A stretch of DNA of 64,000 nucleotides from Apostichopus japonicus (Eukaryota; Echinodermata; Holothuroidea; Aspidochirotida; Stichopodidae). How positions within the stretch are numbered: the stretch's first letter is position 1; each line of letters begins with the position of its first letter. A program made the translations under genes and the position numbers. A model generated the notes under the pieces. It made no database searches, was not told where the DNA came from, and was given only the letters and a program-made list of their open reading frames with translations. Below are positions 1 to 10,990 of this stretch, one piece after another. The stretch spans positions 6,642,501 to 6,706,500 of the forward strand of contig NC_092561.1 in assembly GCF_037975245.1 (NCBI RefSeq), read 5' to 3'.

Positions 1-640
1 AATACTATTCAATGTTACAATTTATAAATTGTTGCACTTAATAAACTAGATATAACGTTACAATTATTAAACTAAATATAATGTTATAATAAATGATACA
101 ATTAATAAAAGATGGTGTTATTTTATTAACTAGTATGTAATTAATGAACTAGATATGTTACAAGAAATAAACCAGACTCTGAGAAAGATCCTGCTAGGAT
201 CGAAACGTCAGGCCCTCTTACTTTTGCACATTCTCTTAAACAGGCTCTTTACTGGATAAGCAGTTTGCTAACAGTTTTTGTTTTATTTTAATTTTTAATT
301 AATAAACTAGATATAATGTTACAATTAACAAAGTAGATGTAATGTTACCATTAATAAACTAGATATAATGTAACAATTAATAAAGTAGATGTAGGCTAAT
401 GTTACAATTAATAAATTAGGAATAATTTTTCAATTAATAAAACTAGATATAATGTTACAATTAATAAATTAGATGTAATGTTACCATTAATAACATTGAT
501 TTAATGTTACAATTAATCAACCAGATGTAATGTTACAATTAATAACATTGATCTAATGTTACAATTGGTAATGTAGATGTAATTTGCAATTCAACAAGAA
601 GATGTAATGTTACAAGTAATAAACTATAGCTGCAATCAGT
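1..640. repeat. AT-rich minisatellite array, interrupted
   Basis: A degenerate unit of about 26-28 bases recurs many times, with the core AACTAGATATAATGTTACAA in variants such as AGTAGATGTAATGTTACCA. The array runs from the window edge to about 170 and resumes from about 285 to 620. The gap between holds a different, non-repeating sequence (see 183-214), so the array looks split by an insertion. The true left end lies outside the window. Confidence 0.8.
183..214 (+). repeat. Dispersed repeat core, copy 1
   Basis: The segment contains AAGATCCTGCTAGGATCG followed by AAACGTCAGGCC. The same string, one base shorter, occurs at 58885-58917. Two near-identical copies 58 kb apart in otherwise unrelated flanks indicate a conserved piece of an interspersed element, probably the body of a SINE or the 3' end of a retroposon. 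The full limits here are probably about 175-285, the part that interrupts the minisatellite. Confidence 0.65.
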
Positions 641-3620
641 TCTTGGTTACAGCCCAGAGGATACGAACTTTACTAAATGATGTGGATAAATCACTCAGGG
701 TAAACAAAAAAAGATTGAGACGAAAAAAAATTAGAATTAAAATAGGTATATTAAAAATAATGAAGAATTTATTAAGTAGAACATTGTCAAACTGGTTGCA
801 TAACATACATAGGTGACAAACGGAATTAAATAAAAAAAATTAAATGAAGCAAATGCATATATAAGAAGGCATTTTTTACCTAGTCTGTTTAAGAAAATAC
901 GTCCATGGTGAGGCTGCATTTTATATTGTTAGTTATTATTTATAATATGTTTTGTATTTTTATATTGTTATTATTGTTAATATTAACATTTTTTTCATTT
1001 CGCCAGACCTACAGACGCAACGATCCACAATGATAGTGTTGTAATAAGAACCTTGGGTTATGCAGAATCGGTTATCGGTTGAGTATGAAGGACGAAACTA
1101 CTAGGGTATGAAAACCAAACGAGACAACAAAACCAAATTTGATCGAATCAAATGCATCGGTAAATGGGGAATCATTACATGGACGTGCATTCATGCAACT
1201 GGTGTACTGCTCTCATTGTGTTTATCTTAACAAGATGAACCCACAAAGGTTTCACGTATGTTTAACTCTTGCTTTCATACAATCTCTCCGTAATACTCGA
1301 TAATGCTCGGTAATGCGACAAGAAAATGTGTAATCATATAAAGAAGAACCAATTGGTGATAGAAAACCAAATAGTAGGCTTACAACTTGCAAAATTTGTA
1401 TAGGTTTGTTGATTTTAATTGTCTTTATATTTAGGTTTAGAATTGTGACGTTGCTTATGAAGAGACTTTATGCGGCAAAAGAATGATTTACAACAACAAT
1501 TTATATACTGAAAAAAAAATTTATGCATGCAAATAAGTAAAGCACACAATGCCAATTCATTGATTAACTAATTAAAATAAATAACTTAAATATAAATAAA
1601 CATTTCTTTTTGGTGTTATTCAATTACATTAGAGTTTGGGTATTTAAGTTATTATTTCAAGTGAATCAAGGAGGGAGTCTTGTTTTGTTGAGCATAGCAT
1701 TCAAACATTAGTAAAGTGTTTTGCTCGTTATTTTTTAAATAGCCATCGTTGCGGGATGAGTTCAGGGTTAAGGATGACTTCATCTAAAATTTTATTTGAA
1801 CGTGGCAATATCACTGTGATGATTATATAATAATTATACTTCAATTAACCTAAAGTAAAAATGTGCTGAAAGAGACACAAATTCTTGTTTTTCTACATCA
1901 CATCAAGTTTGAATACAGGACAAGAGATACGTTTGATTGATTTGACAAATCTTTTAGGAAAACAATTGATGTAATTGTTTACGAATTATTTTAATTTGAA
2001 ATAATAACGTTGTCTAATTCAATGGAAAGAAAAGCAAATATTTTTTTTCCGCTCAGCATTCGGCATCCTTTCATCATGAGTAAAATATCGGAATTAGATA
2101 TTACAAATGATTAATTTGACTAAATTTGTCCACCACGCAAATTATGAGACCTTCAATCAACCTACATGATACTTGCTAATGGTACCCGCTCAAAGTTCTA
2201 AAGCAACAAATCGAAGCAAACTTCGAGAAATTTCCAGTTCATTTTGAATGAAATTCCACAAGTCTCTAATTTAGCATAATTTGCCTTAATATCGCAAATT
2301 AATGACCTAACTCAATCACTTCCAGAAACAAACAAAAAATAAGAAAGTTACTTCCCGGTCTTTCAAACAACATAAAAAGCTCGTTATCGACAAATCTGTA
2401 AGATAGCGTCATACTTTCTTTATCCTTGGGTGAGTGAAGATAATGAGAGAAGGAAAAAAAGCGTTTGCTCTTTGCAACATATTTCTGGCGTAAATTTATC
2501 AGCCCACCTAATTGAGCCATTCTGTGTTCTTACATTTTGTTACAATTACCCGTTCATTGTTCTAAAAGAAACTTGTGATGTCTCCAAGTTCGATCAACTG
2601 TCAGCCAATTTCAAAAAGAGAAAAATCATCTCGTTCCATAACTGCCTTTATTATAATCGCACATTAAGGATTGAACTCAATAAGCAACGCATTCATTTTA
2701 AGCAAAATAAAACAATATAAAATTTAAAAACGTATCGCCCGTTCTTTAAATCCATATTGAAAGCTCTTTATACAAGCCAAATTTGTAGAAAAGAATCTCT
2801 TCTTTTTTGTTGGAGTGTGAAAATAAATAGAGAAAAGGAAAAAAAATCGCTCTTAATTAAATTTGTATCTCGTCTGCACGATTCGTGATGAAAAAGAACA
2901 AATTTCTTATCCAAATAAAATGGCAATTTTGGCACTGTCAGCATTTCGAGATCAATTCTTGATATATTTAGAAACCCCTTCAAACATTTCTCTTTTTTTT
3001 TTTTCTTCTTTTTTTTTGATTTACTTTGGGCTCGTTTTGAACCAACACATTTGCGGTTCGATGCATGCAAAATGTCTGATGCAGCCGTGTGCCTCGGCCA
3101 AACGCTCCGTCGGGTTCTCGCCTTAGTTGTCAACGAGCAATTTAGTGAACTGAATAGAGAGAGCGTGGGATTAAATAGTAATCTTATGTTTGTATACTAA
3201 GACGAAAAGAAGGATGAAAGGGCGCACATCAAGATGAGAGAACCCAAAGTATTTAGTAATGGGTCAAATGAACTTGACCAAAAGGTTGACCAATGCAAGT
3301 GTCCAGTTCGATTTTTTGCAGACAAGTATACACGTCAGGTAGACAAAGGAAAAGGATGCCACTGATTGATCTGTCAAAGAATGTTTACTGATACCCACGG
3401 AGAGGGATTATTGATGTATCTCTTAATCCACCTGCTTGGGATCACGTGTTGATCGTGCATCACTGGTGAACTTCGTTACGAAATTGAGAAAAGTGCAAGC
3501 GGGCAGCTATTTGGTTCATTGCGCAAGACCAACCTTTTTGTGTGTGTAACAAGTTCTACAACGGATCCCGTTTGGCAGATCAGGAATATTTGTTGATGTT
3601 TTGTAAAAACCTTCTAATAA
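641..3620. other. Non-coding stretch, nothing recognised
   Basis: AT-rich sequence with short homopolymers. The short ORFs present (for example on both strands around 2299-3133) have low-complexity or AT-driven composition, overlap on opposite strands, and lack convincing splice sites or known motifs. No gene or RNA is supported. Confidence 0.6.
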
Positions 3621-3621
3621 T

Positions 3622-3629
3622 GTATATAC

Positions 3630-3697
<68 letters not shown>
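3622..3697. repeat. (TA)n microsatellite
   Basis: An almost uninterrupted TA dinucleotide run, with ATAC/ATGC variants at the edges. The Tyr-Ile ORFs on both strands across it are translations of the repeat, not genes. Confidence 0.95.
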
Positions 3698-3699
<2 letters not shown>

Positions 3700-4205
3700 T
3701 ATATGTGTACGAAGGTATGTATGTATGAATGTATATATGTAAGATATTTGACATTTTCCTTCTGATTTCATTGACCATGGGAAAAGGTCAAAATTTGATA
3801 GGGATTGGAGAAGTTGGTTTATTTCGTTTTTTAGCTGACAAGATAGTAGTTTATATCTGGAATAGCTGGGCACGAAAGAGCCACGTGCGTGGGTGGTAAT
3901 GGGTATATATATTTCTGTCACTGTTGGTTATGTTATATAATGAATTAATTCCTGTAAACGACTAAAACAAGACTAACAACATCCTGCTGGGTTTTCCACA
4001 ACAACAACCATCCCTGATCCCCTCCTCAACTTCCCTTTCCTTAATCTCACACCTCACATCCCTCGTCGACATGAAAACCCCCCACCTGTTACGACCTGTT
4101 ACGAAATTGCTCATCAACTTATAGTAGGGCTATATTTAACCTTTATCCTTTCCGAATCAAAATTAAGTTGGTCATTTAAAATTCCATGCCATGCTGTGTC
4201 ATATA

Positions 4206-5094
4206 TTTCCCTCTCCTTCTCCTCCTTCTCCTCCTTCTCCTCCTTCTCCTCCTTCTCCTCCTTCTCCTCCTTCTCCTCCTCCTCCTTCTCCTCCTTCTCC
4301 TCCTTCTCCTCCTTCTCCTCCTTCTCCTCCTCCTTCTCCTCCTTCTCCTCCTTCTCCTCCTTCTCCTCCTTCTCCTCCTCCTTCTCCTCCTCCTTCTCCT
4401 CCTCCTTCTCCTCCTCCTCCTCCTCCTCCTTCTCCTCCTCCTTCTCCTCCTCCTTCTCCTCCTCCTTCTCCTCCTCCTCCTCCTCCTCCTCCTCCTCCTT
4501 CTCCTCCTCCTTCTCCTCCTCCTTCTCCTCCTCCTTCTCCTCCTCCTTCTCCTCCTCCTTCTCCTCCTCCTCCTTCTCCTCCTCCTTCTCCTCCTCCTTC
4601 TCCTCCTCCTTCTCCTCCTCCTTCTCCTCCTCCTTCTCCTCCTTCTCCTCCTTCTCCTCCTTCTCCTCCTCCTTTTCCTCCTTCTCCTCCTTCTCCTCCT
4701 TCTCATCCTACTCCTCCTTCTCCTCCGTCTCCTCCTTCTCCTCCTTCTCCTCCTTCTCCTCCTTCTCCTCCTTCTCCTCCTTCTCCTCCTTCTCCTCCTT
4801 CTCCTCCTTCTCCTCCTTCTCCTCCTTCTCCTCCTTCTCCTCCTTCTCCTCCTTCTCCCCATTCTCCTCCTTCTCCTCCTTCTCCTCCTTCTCCTCCTTC
4901 TCCTCCTCCTTCTCCTCCTTCTCCCCCTTCTCCCCCTTCTCCTTCTCCTTCTCCTTCATCTCCCCATTCTCCTCCTTCTCCTCCTTCTCCTCTCTCCTTC
5001 TCCTTCTCCTTCTCCTTCACCTTCACCTCCTCCTCCTCCTCCTCCTCCTCCACCTTCTCCTTCTCCTCCTCCTCCTTCTTCTTCTTCTTTTATT
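4206..5094. repeat. Giant CTCCTT/CCT polypyrimidine tract
   Basis: About 890 bases in which the + strand is almost pure C and T. Units are CTCCTT and CTCCTC in blocks, passing to TTCTCC and then CCT and CTT near the right end. All three forward frames stay open (Leu, Ser-Phe or Pro-Ser) and the reverse strand reads as Arg, Glu-Lys or Glu-Gly. None of these is a believable protein. Long mirror-symmetric polypurine/polypyrimidine DNA of this type can form triplex (H-DNA). Confidence 0.97.
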
Positions 5095-5099
5095 TATTT

Positions 5100-5820
5100 T
5101 CGCTCACTCAAATATCACCTATTTCAATTTCTGTCAGGCTGAACAAGAAATGAAGAAGAAAATTTGACACGAATACACGAGAACAAAGACACATCATCAT
5201 CTCCAATTTGCATGACTTAAGATTCTTCTCGTTTACATGACAGCTCGCTTTTCGCATTTCAGGGGGAAATATGAAATTTAAAAAAGAAAAGAATAATTTT
5301 AGTCTCAAATTGCTGTTATGTATTTTATTCATCTCCAGCCACGGTTAACCCCCATGCATCTCAAATTAATCAGAGAGCCCCCCCCCCCACCCAAAAAAAA
5401 TTTGAAATATCCATAAGAGGAAGCAGTATTTGATGGCTTGTAATGACCAAGAAAACTTTGGCTAATTATGTAATGTTTCAAAGCTAAAGACAAACTTAAA
5501 TCGTAGCACCAACAGCTCTTCCACCGGTGACAAACAACGGCTGAATTACTTGTTAAGACACCGAACCCCCTTACGCGCGTACTTCGCTATTTACTTTCCT
5601 TGAAATTTCCCTGTGTACTTCCGGTCGGGGAACCTTGTCAGTTAAATGCCCGGACACTGGCTTCGAAGCCTTGGCTGAGGAAACAGACACGGTTCCTAAT
5701 CACTCCAAGGCTTCAAGCCTCTCCAACTGATGTGGATACAGGTTCTATTGTGTATGTATAGGAGATTCGTTTGGTTTCAGAGTAAACTTGTTGATAAGCC
5801 TGAGCTGCAAAAGCACGTGC
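5100..5820. other. Non-coding stretch
   Basis: AT-rich to mixed sequence with a C homopolymer near 5379. No recognisable gene. Confidence 0.5.
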
Positions 5821-5824
5821 TCAC

Positions 5825-5973
5825 CGATTCTATCAAAGCGCTGCTTTCCGCAAACGCTCCGTGTTTGCCCGCCATTCAAGAACACGCGCGCTCCTAAATG
5901 AAAACCGGCGCTCAGCCACGTGTACTCAACTGGTCCCGAGGTAACAGTGCGACCAAGGGTAGGTAAGGAATCC
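5825..5973 (-). CDS. Possible internal exon, product unknown
   Basis: On the minus strand an open frame (ORF limits 5745-5990) is richer in G+C and CpG than its surroundings. It encodes a mixed, non-repetitive peptide including SGPVEYTWLSAGFHLGARVF and ending near GKQRFDRI. The sequence TTAGCAG at the upstream side could be a splice acceptor and GTGAGC at the downstream side a donor, giving a 149-base internal exon. I do not recognise the family. No partner exon was identified within several kilobases, so this could also be a chance ORF or a transposon fragment. Composition and the donor are the main support. Confidence 0.25.
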
Positions 5974-5990
5974 CTGCTAAGATCTTTCAA

Positions 5991-7085
5991 TTTTCAGCCA
6001 AATCTGAAATTCCCCCCACAGTCTAAAGAAAACAACCCGTAGATCTTGAGGACCAAATCAAGCATTTCACTATTTATTCGTTTAATATGCTCGTAATAAA
6101 TAGAGCAGTGGTTAAGTGAGAAGAAGGGTGGAAATAAGAGAGATTGAAAAAAGAAAAAGAAAAAAATCCGACTGGTACATGGCGCGCCTAATATTTCATA
6201 AACTTGTTAAAATCAGTCTCTAAGTTGCGAATACTCACGTGTATAATATCTAATAAAGATGTGTGCTTGGTTAACGGTAATAACAGACAACAAAAAAAAA
6301 GAGAAATATATGACTTCAAATAACTCTGTAGTATTTGATGTATTTTAATTAATTTTGAGGAATCACGAAGGTTAAATGTGTGTAATATGCGCATTGGCAA
6401 AACAGTATTCTTCTGGTTAAAGAGTATATAGGCTGGTATAGCTAAGTTGAGGAATCAAAGAATTTTATATATACATAGCTGCATACGACATAGTTATATA
6501 CATGAAAGTAACAATGATATATCAGAAGTAATATTTAAGATTTCAGCACACGTCATTATTTTATAACGTATAGGTCCACGGTATTTAAACACTTTAAGTT
6601 TATTGTCCTTATCATTGTTTTTGCGGTTACCAATTATGATCGATTGCGGATATCTCAAATTAATTTAATTTGTTTAAAGTTATGCTAAAATATTAGTCTT
6701 AAATTTACAAAGTTCAGTGGCTGAAGGAGCTACATTGAGAAATAAAATCCTCTCTTTTATTTATACATCCTTTTTTTACTCCAATTTTGTTGGGAAAAAC
6801 TGTAAAGCTTTCCTCAATGTGTATAATATAGGCTAAATAACCAACTGTTTTAATAAAACAGAAAAGAGTAATTTCCTTTAAGGTGCCTTCAATACACAAT
6901 GCGGTTTGACGTATTTTAATATTTTGCCCTAGTACCATGTGCCTCTTAGAGTTTACTGGTAAGTTACCATAGCTAAATTGACATTCCAACTTATCCTGGC
7001 GTATTATTCTATAAATATGGCTTGACACTTTATCGCATTGCATTTATTTATTTATTTTGCATTGTCTTGCACTGCGTAAAATTCT
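5991..7085. other. Non-coding stretch
   Basis: AT-rich DNA with no recognised gene, RNA or repeat. The ORFs at 6188-6400 and 6714-7043 have no family motif or splice context. Confidence 0.5.
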
Positions 7086-7091
7086 ATATTT

Positions 7092-7771
7092 TCTTTTCTT
7101 GTCTTGTCTTGTCTTGTCTTGTCTTGTCTTGTCTTGTCTTGTCTTTTCTTTTCTTTTCTTTTCTTGTCTTTTCTTTTCTTTTCTTTTCTTTTCTTTTCTT
7201 TTCTTTTCTTTTCTTTTCTTTTCTTTTCTTTTCTTTTCTTTTCTTTTCTTTTCTTTTCTTTTCTTTTCTTTTCTTTTCTTTTCTTTTCTTTTCTTTTCTT
7301 TTCTTTTCTTTTCTTTTCTTTTCTTTTCTTTTCTTTTCTTTTCTTTTCTTTTCTTTTCTTTTCTTTTCTTTTCTTTTCTTTTCTTTTCTTTTCTTTTCTT
7401 TTCTTTTCTTTTCTTTTCTTTTCTTTTCTTTTCTTTTCTTTTCTTTTCTTTTCTTTTCTTTTCTTTTCTTTTCTTTTCTTTTCTTTTCTTTTCTTTTCTT
7501 TTCTTTTCTTTTCTTTTCTTTTCTTTTCTTTTCTTTTCTTTTCTTTTCTTTTCTTTTCTTTTCTTTTCTTTTCTTTTCTTTTCTTTTCTTTTCTTTTCTT
7601 TTCTTTTCTTTTCTTTTCTTTTCTTTTCTTTTCTTTTCTTTTCTTTTCTTTTCTTTTCTTTTCTTTTCTTTTCTTTTCTTTTCTTTTCTTTTCTTTTCTT
7701 TTCTTTTCTTTTCTTTTCTTTTCTTTTCTTTTCTTTTCTTTTCTTTTCTTTTCTTTTCTTTTCTTTTCTTT
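7092..7771. repeat. (TTTTC)n pentanucleotide microsatellite with TTGTC leader
   Basis: The run starts with about ten TTGTC units (about 7096-7144) and then becomes roughly 125 TTTTC units to 7771, with one TTGTC interruption near 7165. A five-base stop-free unit keeps three overlapping Phe-Ser-Leu reading frames open, and these are artefacts. Homogeneity over more than 600 bases suggests recent expansion. Confidence 0.97.
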
Positions 7772-8285
7772 ACCTTTTATACAACATGTAAAGATATCCT
7801 TTAAAGCTCATATATACCTCCTATGACATAAGTTTTATGGACAATTATTTGATAGGCACGTTTTTAATGGACGATTACTTTGTTTAATGCCCAATTGCTA
7901 AAGTAATCTGTCGACGTTCAATTTATAAATATAAAATATTGTTTGACCAGTAAATATTCTGATAGGTTTATGGCACCTGTAATATTTATAATACTCATAC
8001 CGATGCGTTACAACGCCATATAATATGCCTACTGTAGAGCAATTTAGAAAAAATATGACAAACGTGTGTGGATTGTTCACATTGTTAAGAACAAAATGCA
8101 AAGGAAGGACTTGTTGTGGAAACGATGGTTTAGGTTAGGATAAGGACTTGGGGGTGGGTGGGGGGAGGGGGGTGTCTTCAGTTTATCCTTTATATTTCCC
8201 AAATAGTTTGATAATCAGTCGTTATTACGACTGACCGGGTCTCGAAAGCAATATAAATTTAACTTTGTTCACAAATGCATATTGG
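7772..8285. other. Non-coding stretch
   Basis: AT-rich spacer with a short G-rich run near 8152-8171. Nothing else recognised. Confidence 0.5.
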
Positions 8286-8287
8286 CA

Positions 8288-8410
8288 AGGGGTTTCGATT
8301 CCTACGTTCATCTGAGGAGTTTCAAAAGGACGAACCGGTCGTGAAGTGTAATTATTCTGGTGCGTTAATCTTTAATTATTTATTATATCTGTCATACCAC
8401 TTGCTACACA
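8288..8410 (+). mobile_element. SINE copy, 5'-truncated (family B)
   Basis: The copy begins at a B-box-like GGTTTCGATTCC and continues through AAAGGACGAACCGGTCGTG to a 3' part ending in ATACCACTTGCT. The same order of blocks occurs in the fuller copy at 8588-8755, about 350 bases away in the same orientation. The tRNA-like A-box half is missing or diverged. Confidence 0.6.
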
Positions 8411-8587
8411 TTCTTTTCATAAATGCAGCTTGGCTTGCCTCTTAAATTATGTAATGATGTTTGCAATGTCAGATTGTCAAGCACCAGACGTGAACTCAGT
8501 ACAATCTTAACATTTGCGTACTACGTGGTGCGTAATACGCTCTCATTGACAGTTATAGGCCTACACATTCACACCAATAACATTATT

Positions 8588-8755
8588 GTGGCGTAGTGAT
8601 GCGTACTTAGCACAGTGACACGAAGGTCTGGGGTTCGATTCATACCTTCGACTGAAGAGTCTTAGAAGGACGAAACCGGTCGTGAAGTGGAATTTCTTTG
8701 GTATTATATAATTATAATAATTTATATATCTGTAATACCACTTGCTGCACCTCCA
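8588..8755 (+). mobile_element. tRNA-derived SINE (family B)
   Basis: GTGGCGTAGTGATG matches a polymerase III A box, and GGTTCGATTC about 40 bases later matches a B box. The body AGAAGGACGAAACCGGTCGT and the end TAATACCACTTGCTGC are shared with the copy at 8288-8410. The internal promoter layout plus a second copy is the basis for calling a SINE. A TA microsatellite follows directly. Confidence 0.7.
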
Positions 8756-8764
8756 TCATATGCC

Positions 8765-8934
<170 letters not shown>

Positions 8935-8935
<1 letters not shown>

Positions 8936-10850
8936 GAAATTGTAGTGAGTTGGAAACTATATAGGTTAATTTATTGACCTATATGGTAACTTTGAACTTT
9001 TTTCGAAATAGAAAGAATATGCTAAATGTAACAGGTAGGCTACGTGACTCGAAACACGTGGCTAGAAGCCATAGTAAATAGCATAAGATTTATAGAAGAA
9101 TCAGACTAGAAGAGAAAATAATACAAATTAACTGCTACACCATCCTTCCATAATATGCTAGAGAAATCAAAGACTAGTCACTTTTGTTAAGATCCTTAAC
9201 TCATATATGCCATGCTGGATGGGAATATGTCTTTGAAGACCCTCCCGCGTCAACCACTGTGTACTTAGAAAAATTGTTACAATTTTATAAATCGTCTTCT
9301 TAAAAGACGAAAAACGTTACCGAGCAACGTGTATTATTGTAATTGTATGCGTGTTCCTATCTCGTTGAAATACTACACTACCGTGGTTTATAAGTGCCAT
9401 GTACCGTCATTTAACACACACACACCCACCATGTGTAATTTCGTTACTGCACGAGTCACTGTCCCACTCCGCATTAGCTATTACCAGGTGTTTCTTTATA
9501 AGCTGTAAGTATCTACTTAACAGTCTTCCTCGCTCGTAAATCACTTTAAACATATTTTTTCCCTTATTTCTTTTTTTTTTTTCATTTCATTTCTTCTTCT
9601 GGTTAAACAAATTTTGTTGGCATTCATACAATACCTCTAAATTAGATTGACTAGTAAATAATTAAATACGATGAGTTATGTTGACTAATTGCTCTGGTTA
9701 GTTATCCGGCGTATGTGAAAACCAAAACGATTTCTCCCCTGAGCGATGCGAAAGAAAACGGCTTGAAGCACATGAAGAAAGGTAATTGAATATCGCAACG
9801 AAAGACTTTGCTAGCTTCAACTCGTGCCCAACATTAACAACGGTGGCGTTGGCCAACCATTAATTAAATAAGGCAGGCTTTTGTTATAATTTTTTTTTTC
9901 TTAATCAAATAGAAGGAGAGTAAGAAAACATAAACATGAGTAAGAAAAATGTTGTAGTTAACAGATATTTTTTCCTCTTTCGTTTCGTGTAATATAGAAG
10001 CTTAACGTAATTTTGAGAAAATTTGTTGTAATCAAATCAAATTTTAGACACTGTGTACGTTAATAATATACAAGAATGCAAAATGATCCTATACTTGAAG
10101 GATAAAATTTACAATCTCTCAAAACCAACTAACCTTTCGAAAATGGTGAAAAATACATCATTCACTTTATTTATAGTATTAATATGTTAATTGGGAATGA
10201 AATTTCCTGTAACCTTTTACACCAACGTGTTGCTAAGTTAATTTCCATTTTTGATTTCCATTTTGATTCCTTGTTTTTTTTTTTACTTTTTCGTTACTTT
10301 TGTCTTATTAAATAAACAGTGTCTGTTTAACTCTTCTGTGTTCGAAGATGACGTCATTAGCTCACAAAAAACGTAAATGAGGGCACTCTCTTCTTTTATT
10401 TACACCTTGAATATGACGAGCTAACATATAGATACTTTGTTCGGGACTTCCACGACCGAGAAAGTTTGAAACTTTATGATTATTATTCTATTTTTTTAAA
10501 GATTTTGAATTTAAGTAATTATCTACAAATTCAATTTTCTTTAATGTATGATTTAATACGTCTGAAACGACAACAATTCAAGGATTTCTTCTATAAATTT
10601 AAGTTTACAATAAGTGTAAAAAGTACACACAACATCGATATCGTAGTAAAAGTAAGGTTAACTTTATGCAGCTTAAACAAGCCTTTAGGACATGTGATTC
10701 TCTTTTCCATTAATCTCGTTCGATTAATTGTGCTGTTTATTAGAACAACTGTTATTTTGTTATGACGTTTATTTAATCTGAAGCATCTATAGTATGAAAA
10801 TATGAAGTCTGTTAATTTGACTGAAGTTATCAATAAATGGAGGAAAAAAA
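8935..10850. other. Mostly non-coding stretch
   Basis: It begins with a short motif, TTGTAGTGAGTTGGAAA, that recurs at 10876-10892 and in part at 12995-13008. The remainder is AT-rich with no recognisable gene. The 10466-10833 ORFs on the two strands overlap each other and show no family motif. Confidence 0.5.
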
Positions 10851-10861
10851 AAAAGACAACA

Positions 10862-10932
10862 ATTCAATTGCAATTGTAGTGAGTTGGAAAATCCAGAACA
10901 GTGTAAAAACTTCCAGCCTATACCAAGATTCG

Positions 10933-10935
<3 letters not shown>
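10862..10935 (+). repeat. SINE-like fragment (family C)
   Basis: It contains TTGTAGTGAGTTGGAAA, also found at 8940-8956, and ends with GATTCGAAC, similar to a polymerase III B box, directly against a TA microsatellite. Related sequence (GTAGTGGTAGTGAGTTG) is at 12992-13008. The shared motif and B-box-like end suggest another tRNA-derived family, but the copies are short and diverged. Confidence 0.4.
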
Positions 10936-10978
<43 letters not shown>

Positions 10979-10990
10979 CATGTATATATT
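10936..10990. repeat. (TA)n microsatellite
   Basis: TA run with GTATATATACATG at the right end. Confidence 0.95.

Noticed and set aside
4176-5167. Long Leu-, Ser/Phe-, Pro/Ser-, Arg- and Glu/Gly-rich ORFs
   Set aside because: All are translations of the same CTCCTT/CCT polypyrimidine tract, open in several frames at once.
7022-7826. Three overlapping 240-260 residue Phe-Leu-Ser ORFs
   Set aside because: Produced by the stop-free TTTTC pentamer, identical in all three frames.
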